Below are positions 10,379 to 20,778 of a stretch of DNA of 64,000 bases, piece by piece. The stretch's first letter is position 1; every line of letters starts with the position of its first letter. The stretch spans positions 3,348,001 through 3,412,000 of the forward strand of contig JANUWI010000001.1 in the NCBI GenBank assembly GCA_025504975.1, in the 5' to 3' direction. Source of the stretch: Plenodomus lindquistii (taxonomy: Eukaryota > Ascomycota > Dothideomycetes > Pleosporales > Leptosphaeriaceae). The translations under genes were made by a program, and so were the position numbers. The notes beneath the pieces are model-generated. The model was not told the DNA's origin. It did not search any database and worked only from the letters and a program-made list of their open reading frames with translations.

Positions 10379-12405
10379 ATGCGTATCTCATTCCTTCTGG
10401 CTTTAGCAGGCACTTCAGTCTTTGCATCTCATGTATCTCCCAATGGTAAATGCGGAAAACGCACTGGATTCAGCTCCGCAGGAAGTAGATATTGCGACTG
10501 CTGCAGCCAGTGTAATTACTGGTGAGTCCCCCTACTTCCGCTTTGCTACCACCAAGGCTTGGCTATCTGACCACGCTTCTAGCGGTGATTCTTCTGCATA
10601 CTGCGGGAGCGGCTGTCAATCCAAATTCGGCCATTGCAGTACCGGTGTTATAGATCACGGCAATAGAAAGCTCAAGCCTAGTCGTAACGGGAAATGCGGT
10701 AAAGGGACCAAGTTTACCTGCCATAAGTTCAATAGCCAGGATACTTGCTGCTCGCAATATGGGTAAGCAGACTCAGCAGCTTTCGCCCTTACATGATTGA
10801 CATCGTTAAAGATGGTGTGGTGGCTCCAGTGCCTACTGCGGCACCGGGTGTCAAGCAGGCTTTGGAAATTGTCGCCCACCGAAACCTTCGTATATTCGGG
10901 CATCCTCCACGAAGCGTGCTACATCGTCTTCAGCACGCTCTCTGGGGACGCCCTCTGCAAAACGTTCGTCCACTCGATCGACGCGCTCTTCGACCAAGGC
11001 TTCGCCGACTCGCATTTCCAAATCGTCCACTCTCAAGACTTCAGCTGTCAAGACTTCAGCTGTCAAGAGTTCGACCAACAAGAGTTCAACTACCAAGACT
11101 TCAACCGTCAATACTTCAACTGTTAAGACTTCAAAGGAAGCACCGTCTTCCACTTCCGCGTTGTCTTCGACCGGAAAATCGTCTACAGTCGACACAATCT
11201 CTGCAACTTCAGTCTTGTCGTCATCCTCCACAGTATCCTCGATTGAGTCAATCTCAAGCTCGGCATCTTCCTCTGTTGAACCGTCGTCAATCGAGTTATT
11301 TTTTCGGTGTCATCCTCAGTTGAACCGTCCTCAACCGCAGCCTTCCCCTCAGAAAGTTTCTCTTCGTCAACTGTCGCATCGTCATTTTCGTCGTCACCGG
11401 AGATTCCTTCGACGACTTTGTCTGCGTCTGCGACACCATCTACCTCCTGCACGCCACCGATTATCAATGCCATGGCTCAGCATGAAGGCGATTGCTCTGA
11501 CATCTGCTTCACCCTCGGATTTGTTACAGGCACTTGTGAGACAGTCTCATTTAATTCCACAACCTTCAATTTGCATGTATAGGCTCCTCGATTCCGTTTG
11601 TCAGTCTGCTTCAATCTCATCGGCGGTCTCGACGACCGTATTGCCCACGTCCTCCGAAATAGCCTCAAGTTCTGCAGCACCATCGTCGAGCATCGCAGCA
11701 TCATCAACGCCTCCAACTATTCTTAATGGAGGCTTCGACGATTTTATTGTAGGCCAGGCTCCGAGCCCGTGGGCGGTTACTGGCTCCGTAAGAGCTAGCA
11801 ATGAACCCACGTATTGGAAAAGATCCCCACCAAATGTTGCGTAAGCCTATAACACTCAAAACTGTAGGAACCAGGTGTGAGATAGAGAGATGAGTGAATG
11901 GTCTATCTACGAACATTCAAACTAGGTACATATAGGTAGACACAAGAGTGCTTGCTATCATCTCATGGTAGCAAGCCGCATGAGACACTTGATTGCTCAT
12001 GGGACGAAAGGTGCTGGAAACCAACAAAAACTCATACCATTCGGGTGCCTTCCTATCAAACCATTAGCTAATGAGGAGTTTTCTAGTTTCTTTAATGGCT
12101 CGGAAAGACTGGAGCAAGTGGTCAGCAACCTCGATATTACTAAGAATTACCGAATCATCTATTACTTTGTCAAATACGATCCACCTGATGGATCGTGTGG
12201 ACTTTTGACATACTTGAACGGCTTCCTGATCGCGGCCAACATACCCTCCGGTCCTATGACATCCTCCAACCAGTTTGAACGGGGTGAAGCCGCGTTCCAG
12301 CCCGTTTGCTCGATCGCGGCAATAGGCATCGAATATTCCTGCGATTTCGAAGGTGCTCCACGGTTTTGGATTGACGATGTACCCATCGAAGAGGTCAGCA
12401 CCTAG
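10379..12405 (+). CDS. Secreted CBM18 chitin-binding protein, frame disrupted
   Basis: The first exon (10379-10521) encodes a signal peptide (MRISFLLALAGTSVFAS) and the start of a hevein-type domain. Exons 10583-10762 and 10812 onward complete two CBM18 domains (YCGDSSAYCGSGCQSKFGHC pattern, then WCGGSSAYCGTGCQAGFGNC), which bind chitin outside the cell. A long Ser/Thr/Lys-rich stalk follows, with seven 15-bp repeats. At the six-T run 11299-11304 the reading frame jumps: Ser-rich coding continues in another frame to about 11582, then returns to the first frame to about 11841. A GTAAGC donor there leads to a last exon ending at 12405, whose product (NYRIIYYFVKYDP, FWIDDVPIEEVS) resembles fungal beta-sandwich carbohydrate-binding tails. 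The second jump could be a weak intron (GTTACA donor); I found no intron explaining the first. Either a decaying gene or a sequence error. Confidence 0.65.
11035..11139 (+). repeat. Seven 15-bp coding repeats (KTSAV-type)
   Basis: Seven consecutive 15-nt units begin with AAGACTTCAGCTGTC and vary to KSSTN, KSSTT and NTSTV. They lie in the Ser/Thr/Lys-rich stalk of the CBM18 protein and keep its reading frame. Confidence 0.85.
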
Positions 12406-12668
12406 AAAATAGGTGTAGATCATTCGTGTAGAAGCGATTCCACAAAGTTATGCGGTGCATGATATGTAGACAGCTTACCGTCCACCACGTAGAAGTAGTG
12501 ATTGTAAGCAATGTATCCTTCTCACCGCTTCATGGTCTGGTGTTCCATCTGTTTGCACGACAAGGGAGCCTGACGCTCGCAAACGACGACACGACCTCAG
12601 AAGCGTGTCAGCTCTATCGTCGCCTTTCCTTGACACACGACATCATACCCCATATTGTCAATCCAAAC

Positions 12669-13184
12669 ATGCCAACCGATTATTCCAATATTTTCCGGAA
12701 GTCTCCTCCCGCCGAGGCCGTCGTCTCCAGATTCTCCGTGCTCCAAGATCTACAGAAGCTGATGAACCAAGTTGACGCCATCGTCACCGCTCTTCAGCGC
12801 CACCAGCGCAAGATCGACGGCGAAATGATGGCAGAACAGGCCGAGATCGATTTCGCAGCCCGCTTCAATGTAATCATTGTGTCGAAAAAGATGCCACCCT
12901 GGAAGGTACAATTTGCGGCTCTGACCAAGGCGGTGGAGACTTGCGATACGCATAGGGTTTCACTGCAGCAGATTGAGAAGACGGTGAGGGGTGAGAAGAA
13001 GTGGATTAGGGAAGATGACTTGTTTGTCGAAATGGTTGATCTCGAGGGACGGAAGCGAACTGCGCTGCAGGAGCAGGCGTTGTTTATCGTCACGATGAAG
13101 GAGTTTGAGGAGGAGAGTGGCTTGTCCTTTGTGGTCAGCGGAGAGAACGAGACTGAGCGCGAGAGATTTATTGTGCACAATTAG
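12669..13184 (+). CDS. Hypothetical 171-aa alpha-helical protein
   Basis: The frame is open from 12450, but the upstream part has no protein-like character. The likely start is the ATG at 12669 (MPTDYSNIFRKSPP), giving 171 aa. The sequence is mostly helical and charged, with Leu/Ile heptads (VLQDLQKLMNQVDAIVTAL, then FAALTKAVETCDTHRVSLQQ) and many Glu/Lys/Arg. No signal peptide, membrane segment or known motif is seen. It sits between two secreted-protein genes but is itself likely cytoplasmic. I do not recognise a family. Confidence 0.6.
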   Translation: MPTDYSNIFRKSPPAEAVVSRFSVLQDLQKLMNQVDAIVTALQRHQRKIDGEMMAEQAEIDFAARFNVIIVSKKMPPWKVQFAALTKAVETCDTHRVSLQQIEKTVRGEKKWIREDDLFVEMVDLEGRKRTALQEQALFIVTMKEFEEESGLSFVVSGENETERERFIVHN

Positions 13185-13511
13185 AGGCAGAGACACTCTT
13201 CGAACGATCTCGGCGATGGGAACAGGGCGTGCAAGAGGATGATTGATGAATTCGTAGGATCAGTTTTCTGGTCCGCACGGCTATGCAAGTTTGTAATCTT
13301 TTGGTTGAGACAGCACACTATGATGCGTTGGATGTAGTCTTGCGCGCTTCCTCTGACTGTTTGGGTATCTTATACTATCAGAAAAACGTGTGTTCTTCTG
13401 TCATGCGGACGAGCCGTACTTGTGTGGAGTGGGAACTCGCGGTGCAGAGCAAGCATGATGAGTATGGGGATGCTGATTGAGCGCAGGGCTAATAGTGGCC
13501 ATATATTTGGT
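13185..13511. other. Intergenic, convergent 3' ends
   Basis: A 327-nt gap between the convergent helical-protein and amidase genes. Nothing was recognised beyond expected 3' UTR sequence. Confidence 0.5.
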
Positions 13512-15173
13512 TCAAAGCGTACCCAAAGGATACGTACTCGGTATGTTGCCTCTATTTGGAACCACTTTGGGTACATCCGTGTATTCCGGGACTTCTACAG
13601 CCTCCGTCGCCCACGGCGGCGCTCTTCGGGCCTTCAGCAGTTGCTCGATTGCGTACCCAATTCCCAAAAGCTTCTCATCATCCCAAGGTCGACCTAATAT
13701 CTCCATACCGATGGGTACTCCGATTGGTGCATAGTCACTGGGTGCGCTGAAGCCGGCCGGCACAGTCACCACGGGTGTACCCGTCAGAGCCGCGAGGATA
13801 CCATTGCGCCCAGACTGTGAAGGCGATCCAATCTTCACCACGAGGTTCTTTTGCTCGGGGTAAATGATTGCATCGAGATTGTTTGACGTAAAGGTCTTGA
13901 GCAGACCGAGGGTCAGATTTCGGATGCCTTGTTGTCGCTGAATATAGGTGGCGTTGCCCGTAGAAGATGCGAGTGCTGTGTTGACGTACTCATATTGTGA
14001 AGGCAAAACCACAAACTCTCCACCTGATCCATTTACCGCTTTGCGTGAGTAAAGCTCCTTGAGCGTCTGAGGGTGATTTCCAGTCAAAGATGGACGTTGC
14101 AGATAAACGTCCATAAGCTCGCGGTATTCGAAACGCTGGACATCAAGTGCAGCTTGTATGGCTGTAGCATTGTAGAGGGTCTCGTTAATTGGTACTAGTG
14201 TCACGCCTTCGGCCGCCAATCTTGACATGACGGCGTCCATAGCATTGTTCACAGGTGTGACTTCTGGTGAGTCGGTGCGATTGAAGAAGCCATTGAGCAC
14301 GCCTATTCTCAATCCATCCAGGGAAGCTTTGGAGAGAGAGGCAGCGAAGTCTATATTTTGGTAGGCGGAAGGCACGAGTGCCGTCGCGTTGTCGGCTGCA
14401 TCGTAGCCAGTGGATGCCATCACTGTCAGAGCAACAGCGACATCCTTGATTGTCTTTGCAATAGGCCCGATCACATCATGCGTGTACGAGATTGGAATGA
14501 TGCCCGTACGAGTGATCAAGCCTTGTGTGGGGCGGATACTACACAACGAGTTTGCTGACGCAGGGCTTCGGAGAGAGTTGACAGTGTCCGTTCCGGTACC
14601 AAAGACACAAAATGACGAGGCGACGCTGGCTCCAGTGCCTCCAGAGCTTCCACCTGGAGTCCTTGAGGAGTCGTACGGATTGATCGTCTGTCCACCAAGC
14701 GATGAGACACTGATACCCTCCAGCGCAAGCTCATGTAAGTTTGCCTTGCCCAGGATGATGGCTCCAGCTTTCTTGAAAGCCGTTACACTCGGCGCATCTT
14801 CTGTAGGCTGCGAATTGGCCAGAGCAAGAGCTCCACCCGTCGTGGGCATGTCCGCGGTATCATAGTTATCTTTCAACAATATTGGGATGCAGAAGAGTGG
14901 TCCAGTCGCGTTGCCGGCCGCCAATTGCTCATCCAAGGAGTCTGCAGTAGCCAGAGCATACGGATTGAGACTGATTATGGCATTTGTCCTGTTGTTGTGG
15001 GCCTCGATACGAGCCAGGAACGATGATACTACCTCGCGACACGTAGAGAGGCCCGAGTAGAGTGCATGATGAACCGAGTCGATTGTCGCTTCTCGCGCGT
15101 CGAATGGCATAGTCTGCCCCGTGACCAAGTGGCCGCAAAGGGCCAAAACAGCAATTCCCCGAATGGATACCAT
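13512..15173 (-). CDS. Secreted amidase (amidase signature family)
   Basis: A single frame of 553 aa starting with a signal peptide (MVSIRGIAVLALCGHLVTG). Amidase-signature enzymes hydrolyse amide bonds with a Lys-cisSer-Ser triad. Here the Lys is K101 (LLKDNYDT), the cis-Ser is S176 in GGSSGGTGASVA, and the nucleophile is S200 in GTDTVNSLRSPAS, 24 residues later as in the family. The usual Gly-Gly before the nucleophile is replaced by Val-Asn, which I associate with fungal secreted members. Several NxS/T sites (NAT, NRT, NGS) fit secretion and N-glycosylation. Substrate is unknown; extracellular amide scavenging or detoxification is possible. Length is normal for the family and all core motifs are intact. 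Confidence 0.93.
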   Translation of the reverse strand: MVSIRGIAVLALCGHLVTGQTMPFDAREATIDSVHHALYSGLSTCREVVSSFLARIEAHNNRTNAIISLNPYALATADSLDEQLAAGNATGPLFCIPILLKDNYDTADMPTTGGALALANSQPTEDAPSVTAFKKAGAIILGKANLHELALEGISVSSLGGQTINPYDSSRTPGGSSGGTGASVASSFCVFGTGTDTVNSLRSPASANSLCSIRPTQGLITRTGIIPISYTHDVIGPIAKTIKDVAVALTVMASTGYDAADNATALVPSAYQNIDFAASLSKASLDGLRIGVLNGFFNRTDSPEVTPVNNAMDAVMSRLAAEGVTLVPINETLYNATAIQAALDVQRFEYRELMDVYLQRPSLTGNHPQTLKELYSRKAVNGSGGEFVVLPSQYEYVNTALASSTGNATYIQRQQGIRNLTLGLLKTFTSNNLDAIIYPEQKNLVVKIGSPSQSGRNGILAALTGTPVVTVPAGFSAPSDYAPIGVPIGMEILGRPWDDEKLLGIGYAIEQLLKARRAPPWATEAVEVPEYTDVPKVVPNRGNIPSTYPLGTL

Positions 15174-17557
15174 ACTGGAGTTGTTAGCAGGCGTTCGAAG
15201 ACTCCGCTTGGTCCATTACCATGGAACAATTTATACACGGCCAAACTATGTGGAGAGGCCTGCCTCAGTTCATCGCGGGTACCTATCTCCACGGCGGCTT
15301 GACCAAAAGCAAGGCCAATTCGCAGTGAGCGTGTCAATTCAGGTGCTCGTTTAGTCAAGGCTCTCGATAATGAGCCCGGTGTGTGATAGTCACCGACCTT
15401 ATCGTAGAGCCTTCTCATGAGCCGACAGTCGGAATGACGTATGCCGAGCCGGCTTGACACCTGCCTTTTCTGCCCAAGCGTAGTATCTGTTGTTGTGGAG
15501 TGCTGTGTGAACTACATATCACGACCGTCGCCTTGTCGTATAAAATGTAGGATAGACGCATTGTGAGATGATTCTGGGCCACAAAGCTAATATGAGAATG
15601 CCCTTGCTGGAGGTGAGCCATTTTGAGTTCGAAGGAGTACCATTTGACGTCTCCCATGTTAGCAGATCGAACTGCTCGTTTAGCAAAAATCTCTTCGACT
15701 GGCCTATGTTGTGGCAATATAGACTGTTGCTGGTGACTCCGTGAGTGCAAGCTGAAGGGTAGAAAACATTCCTGTAGGGCGAACCAAGCCTAAGTTTTGA
15801 GAGGACATGACAGTCAGCGGAGATCTCGTAGCTGATTAATCGTAAGATGTTGATCAACAGTGGTCGTTGCCAACGCTTGCTATACGCCCTTGAGCAGACC
15901 GTCGCGTCGCGTGTTTGCGCAATGTTCATGGGACGCTGGCATGAAACATCGCGATCGCTGAAACTTGGAAACTCTGATTGACCGAAGACTGTAGAGATCA
16001 CATTATCTTAAGAAGGAGCAATATACACCGCGGATCGGAAAGGTGCGTCTGCGCGAGAGATGGTGTTGTAGGCGTGTCGGGCAGCGGTCGGTAAGTCGGC
16101 TGCATGCATCCAAGAAACACCATCGAGTCCGCCAGAATGGCAGAGCAATCGTTAACTTCGCTCTTTGCGAGCAGCCTCATAACCTCACCTTTCATGTTGC
16201 TCTGAGCGCCTGAAAGTCCTCTGTGGGCATAACGTTATGTCTTAGTGGTGTTAGTGCATCAACAACAAAGACTTCAAGCTCGACCATTCACCATCGTCGC
16301 TCCATCTGAACCTCAACAACACCATGACTCCGCTCCTCTTTCCGACAACATTCTAGCATCATCTCCGCATCGCAAGCCTCAAATGGAAGTCCTTTGATCG
16401 GGTTCCAGCCATCCGAAGAGCAGAAACTTCTCCAGATCTCGTTTCGTTGCGCATGAAACTAGCGATGCCTCACTAAATAAAGTTTGATCCAAAATTGGCA
16501 TTTCGAAACCCCTTCACGCACATCATGGCACTGGAACGTGCATCACCATCACGAACACATCGATTGGGCGCAAACCTTGCGGCAATCCTGTTCCGGCTGG
16601 TCATGGATCGCCTTGCACGTAGATCATGTCAGAACCCCAGTGACAACCATAGGAACCTGGCAATGGCTTGAGGTGCGAGATCGCTGGCTACATGAGCATG
16701 TAAGCTCACGCAGTGTCCCAAGAAAACGATGAATTGCCGAACATGATCAGTCGTGGAATCGTGATGTATGTAATGCAGCTACTTGGTGCCGCTCGTGAAA
16801 TCCAACACATTTTCCATGGTGCCAGCATCAGCCACCCCGGTTTCACCTTGAGGAACGATTTGAGTTGCCGGCCAAGCTTTGTAGCCTCAAACAATTTGAT
16901 GCTTAGGTGTCGTGAATTCTCGGCCAGCACGCAGCACCAAACACATACTGATTTGGATACGATGGTGGGTCGTTCGAGAATCTTTGTCTGCTCATTGGCT
17001 TAGCTCGCATTTCTCCCTGTGTTTGTACAGTGGCTGGCATGCATATCAACGTCTCATGAAGGAAATGGCGGTGACCTACAGGTCCAGACTCCGCTCTAGT
17101 ACCGGTTTGGTTCGTATTATGCCGCAAGAGATCTGCCTATGATGGTATCAAACGGGTGCTAAGGTCAACCAAACTAGTTTCCGCGCCCTCTCTTGATCTC
17201 ACTCTTGTTTCGGACACCGAAAGTCAGTCAAACTCAAAGCCGAGGAACCGATTCTATGCTTCAACATTGTGTTCGAAACTGTTTTCCAACACAGAGTCCT
17301 GTCTTGGCCACAATGGGGGGTGCCTCACTAGACCGGGCGGGGCAGGTTTGGCTGATGCAGGTTGGCAACTCAGCTGTACTCCAGCACACATGCGATACTC
17401 AAGATCTGGTATAAAGTAGAGCAGTATCGCAATCGAAGAAGATCATCCAGCACTCAGGTTCCCATCTCAGCTTCTACAATAATCATTACTTCCTCTCTTC
17501 TTCCATCTAATACCTCCTTCACTCTTATTTATTAATCAATTATCTGACCGGTTCAGA
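15174..17557. other. Long intergenic region, no gene seen
   Basis: About 2.4 kb lies between the divergent amidase and Egh16-like genes. Open frames here are short and overlap each other on both strands without family motifs or splice partners. It probably holds two promoters; no transposon relic, repeat or tRNA was recognised. Confidence 0.5.
17410..17415 (+). promoter_or_regulatory. TATA box of the Egh16-like gene
   Basis: TATAAA lies 143 nt upstream of the ATG at 17558 and is followed by a CT-rich tract (CTTCCTCTCTTCTTCCATC), the usual arrangement of strongly expressed filamentous-fungal promoters. Confidence 0.5.
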
Positions 17558-18779
17558 ATGTACTTCTCCACTTCCTCCATCGTTTCTTTCAGCCTTTTGG
17601 CTTCCTCTTCGCTTGTGGCTGGCCACGGCGCTATCGTTGGTGCTACTGGGGATGCTGGTGGTCAGGGTTCTGCCATCGGTGTTGACCCAGCCACTCCTCG
17701 TGATGGCAACGGTCGCAATCCTTTCCAGCAGGATTCTACTCGTTTCCGCGGTGATGCTGCAGCTTCCTGCGGTGAGACCCTTGGTGGTGGTGATAACGAT
17801 GTGGAGACCGGCACCGCGCAGGTCATGGCCCAGAACGGCGACACTCTACCACAAGTTACACCCGGTGGACAGATCATGATGACTGTACATCAGGTAAATA
17901 GCGATGGGGCAGGGCGTGAGCAGCTTCTATTGTTGTTAAAAAGGCGTTTGAGCTGACCATAGACATAGCATATACGTGCATGATCGATGCCACGGGCACC
18001 GGTACCAACTGGCAGCCAATCACCGTCACCCAGAACCTCGAGGGCAACGCTCGCGGTCGCAACAGGGACACTCAGATGCAGGATCTTCCCTTGACTGCTT
18101 CCATTCCCGCCGATCAGAATTGCACAGGTACCGTGGCTGGACAGAGCAACGTCTGCATGGTTCGTTGCGAGAACCCTGCCCGTGCAGGACCCTTCGGCGG
18201 CTGTGTCCCTGTTCAAATGGCTGGTGCCGCTACTGGTAAGTGTGTTGAGTGTCCATTTACTTTCCAGTTTACTTACAATATCTTTCAGCTGCTCCAGCCG
18301 CCGCCGCTCCAGCCGCCGCCGCGCCAGCTGCTAATGCCAACACCGGTGCCGCAGCCGCAGCCGCTGCTCCAGCTACCAACGCGAATGCTGGTACAGCTGC
18401 TCAGGCTGCCGCACCAGCTACTAATGCCAATCCTGGTACAGCTGCTCAGGCTGCCGCGCCAGCTGCCAACGCCAACGCTGGTGTCGCTCAGCAAGCCGCC
18501 CCTGTTGCCAACACCAACGCTGGAACCGCTGCTCAAGCAGCCGCACCCGTCGCAAACGGTAACACTGGCAGCGTTGCTCAGGCTCCCTCTGCGAACACTG
18601 GTGCTACTACCGGAGCCACTACCGGAGCATCGACCGTTGGCTCCACCACTGGTACTCTACCAGCCACTGCTCCCATTGCCGGTGCTGCTGCTCGCAAGCG
18701 TGAGGCTGCCAGAAACCAGCCTGCTCTCACCAACGACGACCAGGAGGAGGAGATTGACCTTCTCGACGGCGACTTCTAA
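17558..18779 (+). CDS. Egh16/Gas1-like secreted surface protein
   Basis: Three exons, 17558-17915, 17969-18235 and 18289-18779, give 371 aa. A signal peptide (IVSFSLLASSSLVAGHG) is followed by the conserved Egh16-like domain: VDPATPRDGNGRNPFQQD, CGETLGGGDNDVETG, MTVHQVNSDGAGPYTCMID and a Cys-rich end (NVCMVRCENPARAGPFGGCV). Family members include powdery-mildew Egh16 and Magnaporthe Gas1/Mas3, proteins made at penetration structures. The intron start was set at 17916 rather than 17894 because VNSDGAG is conserved sequence. The third exon adds about 115 residues of Ala/Asn/Thr repeats and then a basic-acidic tail (AARKREAARNQPAL, ending EEEIDLLDGDF). A TATA box and CT-rich leader precede it. 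Role in host penetration is inferred from relatives. Confidence 0.9.
18328..18580 (+). repeat. Coding 45-bp repeats, Ala/Asn/Thr-rich
   Basis: About five imperfect 15-residue units of the type GTAAQAAAPATNANA form the C-terminal half of the Egh16-like protein. Units differ by a few substitutions and one lacks a residue, showing unequal expansion and drift. Confidence 0.8.
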
Positions 18780-19668
18780 GCGATTCACCGACGCTCGCCT
18801 TGTGTGAATGAGTTGGAGCTACAATGCAATCGAAGATGCTTTTAGGCACGATGGACGACGGATTAACGATGGGACTTGTATACCCGAAATTTTGGACATC
18901 AGAAGCTAGGAATGCAGTGGAGCTGTGCTCCTGCTGGTCTGCGACCAGGGGAGCTGTCAATAATGGTCAGTTGGGATGAGAGTTGTTAGTATTGGTTATG
19001 TAGTTGCTTCGGGCTTGGGAACCCTGATCTGTTACGTTCCTTAATGATATTGCATATTGTACTTGAAATTTTTGGTTTTGATGGCCTTCTCGACCTTTGC
19101 TTTCCCACCGACACTTGGTTCAGCCTTTGCGACGAGATTTAAAGGTAAGCCTTACATCTTAGGCGCAGTCAAAACAAGCTTTTGGGGTCCCCACGGTGGA
19201 AACAAAAAACTTGGTCACGATTCGGGTTCGTAGCCAGGTTCAGGCATGCAGAGTTTCATTGCCGTTTCGTGGGATGTGCACCGAGACGACGCACTAAACT
19301 TGCCGCACATCAACCATCGAGGGACACTCCAGACACTTTACAGCTCGAGAAAAAGTTATTACTCATGAAGGTCTCGATTTGGTCCGGGAAGGTGTTAAAG
19401 TGCCCAAGAGAGCGAGACAACAAATACAGAACTTGTGGTTACTTGAGATTATACGCTACGATAACGTAATGAGGATGCTACTTTGCCCAGCTAGTGCTGG
19501 TTTGATGTTCGTTGTAGTTCATGGGACATGTGGCATGCCATTGGATTAGGCCAGTGGTTCAAATAATTGACCTCCCACAATATTGAAGTTACATTGGAAG
19601 CTACGTGGCACGAACTGCATGGAGAGATTTTAGCGTACCGTTTCGCTATTCTTGAAAACACAAAAGCA
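18780..19668. other. Intergenic, no gene seen
   Basis: About 890 nt between the Egh16-like and F-box genes. The F-box reading frame is open back to 19567 without an ATG before 19669. Nothing else was recognised. Confidence 0.5.
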
Positions 19669-20778
19669 ATGTACCTAAACTATCTGACCTTTGCAAATTT
19701 TCCTGTTCTATGCCTGACAGCCTCAAAAGGAGACCTTTCTGAAGCACCCCATATCAGGGTGTCGGAGTTTCGTCACCTAACCTACGAGCACAAAGACCTT
19801 GGTCCGCAGCTATTCTACCTGGACCAAACGCTGAGTCGCATGCCAGACCCGGCTTCCCTGACAAGACCAAGTGGCAAAAGGGAAATAGGAACGTTATCAC
19901 GACTGCCCACGGAGCTACTCTTAAACGTCATACAGAATGTTCCAGTATCCAACCTCATGCAATTCCGACGCTGCAACCGCTTCGCCGCCAGTCTCGTAGA
20001 CTCCGAGCTCGGATCAATCATCTATTCCGCACCCAACGTGCTCAAAGGCATCGTCGCGCTAGAACTCTCAGCTGAAATCACATCGCCCCAACTCCGGCGT
20101 CTATGCGCGCAAAAGACATGCTTTGGCTGCAGATATAGGCGAGCAATGTACATCTACCCACCCCCCACCTACCGGCGTATCTGCTTCCACTGCATCACTC
20201 TCGGCGGCTTTGGCGGGAGCAGTTTCTCTACTCCAACCTTTGAGTGGGACGTGCTTCACCGCTGGGGCGTTCCCCGTGACCAACTCGACCAAATCCCAAG
20301 TTTCCAGTGCCCGCAGTATACTTTCACCAACGGCGTCAATGTCTCAAGGATAACCGCCCGTCACAAGCTGTACGACGCCGATGCTGCAGAACGCAAAATG
20401 TACGAACGGGAGCCGTATGCGCGGTACTACGTTGGTGTGAGTGAGGAGGATTCTGATCGATATATGGCGTTGAGCCTGGGCGACAATGCGGTGTTCGATA
20501 AGAATTCAAGCTGTACCGATATTATACCTATCAACGAACCAGCACCAGTTTCCATACGCATGCCCATGTGTGTAGTGTATGCGCCGTGGATAGAAGAGCT
20601 GGGGAAAATTGAGCATGGCTTCTTTTGTAGCACTTGCTTGTATAGTTATGGTCAGGATGAGGCGTATACGGATGAGACCTTCTTGGCACACCTTGAGGAT
20701 TGTCGGGTAAGACCTTACTATTCTCCCGCGATAACCTGGCGACATGAGTACTTGACCCTTGTTCATGGCGATAAGTAA
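19669..20778 (+). CDS. F-box protein with Cys-rich segment
   Basis: An intronless frame of 369 aa from the ATG at 19669. The next in-frame ATG at 19840 (MPDPASLTRPSG) is equally possible because it directly precedes the F-box. The F-box reads TLSRLPTELLLNVIQNVPVS and continues NLMQFRRCNRFAASL; such domains recruit Skp1 of SCF ubiquitin ligases. Downstream are paired cysteines (CAQKTCFGC, then RRICFHC) that may bind zinc, a Trp-containing stretch (FEWDVLHRWGVP), and a late Cys pair (FFCSTCLYSYG). This layout is common in lineage-expanded fungal F-box proteins whose targets are unknown. No signal peptide. Confidence 0.8.
   Translation: MYLNYLTFANFPVLCLTASKGDLSEAPHIRVSEFRHLTYEHKDLGPQLFYLDQTLSRMPDPASLTRPSGKREIGTLSRLPTELLLNVIQNVPVSNLMQFRRCNRFAASLVDSELGSIIYSAPNVLKGIVALELSAEITSPQLRRLCAQKTCFGCRYRRAMYIYPPPTYRRICFHCITLGGFGGSSFSTPTFEWDVLHRWGVPRDQLDQIPSFQCPQYTFTNGVNVSRITARHKLYDADAAERKMYEREPYARYYVGVSEEDSDRYMALSLGDNAVFDKNSSCTDIIPINEPAPVSIRMPMCVVYAPWIEELGKIEHGFFCSTCLYSYGQDEAYTDETFLAHLEDCRVRPYYSPAITWRHEYLTLVHGDK

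Noticed and set aside
13512..15173. Aspartyl/glutamyl-tRNA amidotransferase subunit A
   Set aside because: A signal peptide, glycosylation sites and the VNSLR context point to a secreted amidase.
15519..16001. Overlapping minus-strand frames upstream of the amidase
   Set aside because: No protein features and no phase-compatible extension of the amidase, whose signal peptide already marks its start.
16960..17000. Possible tRNA because of a GTTCGA-like box
   Set aside because: No matching A box or cloverleaf stems could be drawn around it.
17894..17968. GTAAAT donor at 17894 as the end of the first Egh16-like exon
   Set aside because: The following VNSDGAG is conserved coding sequence and the donor at 17916 gives the conserved PYTCMID join.
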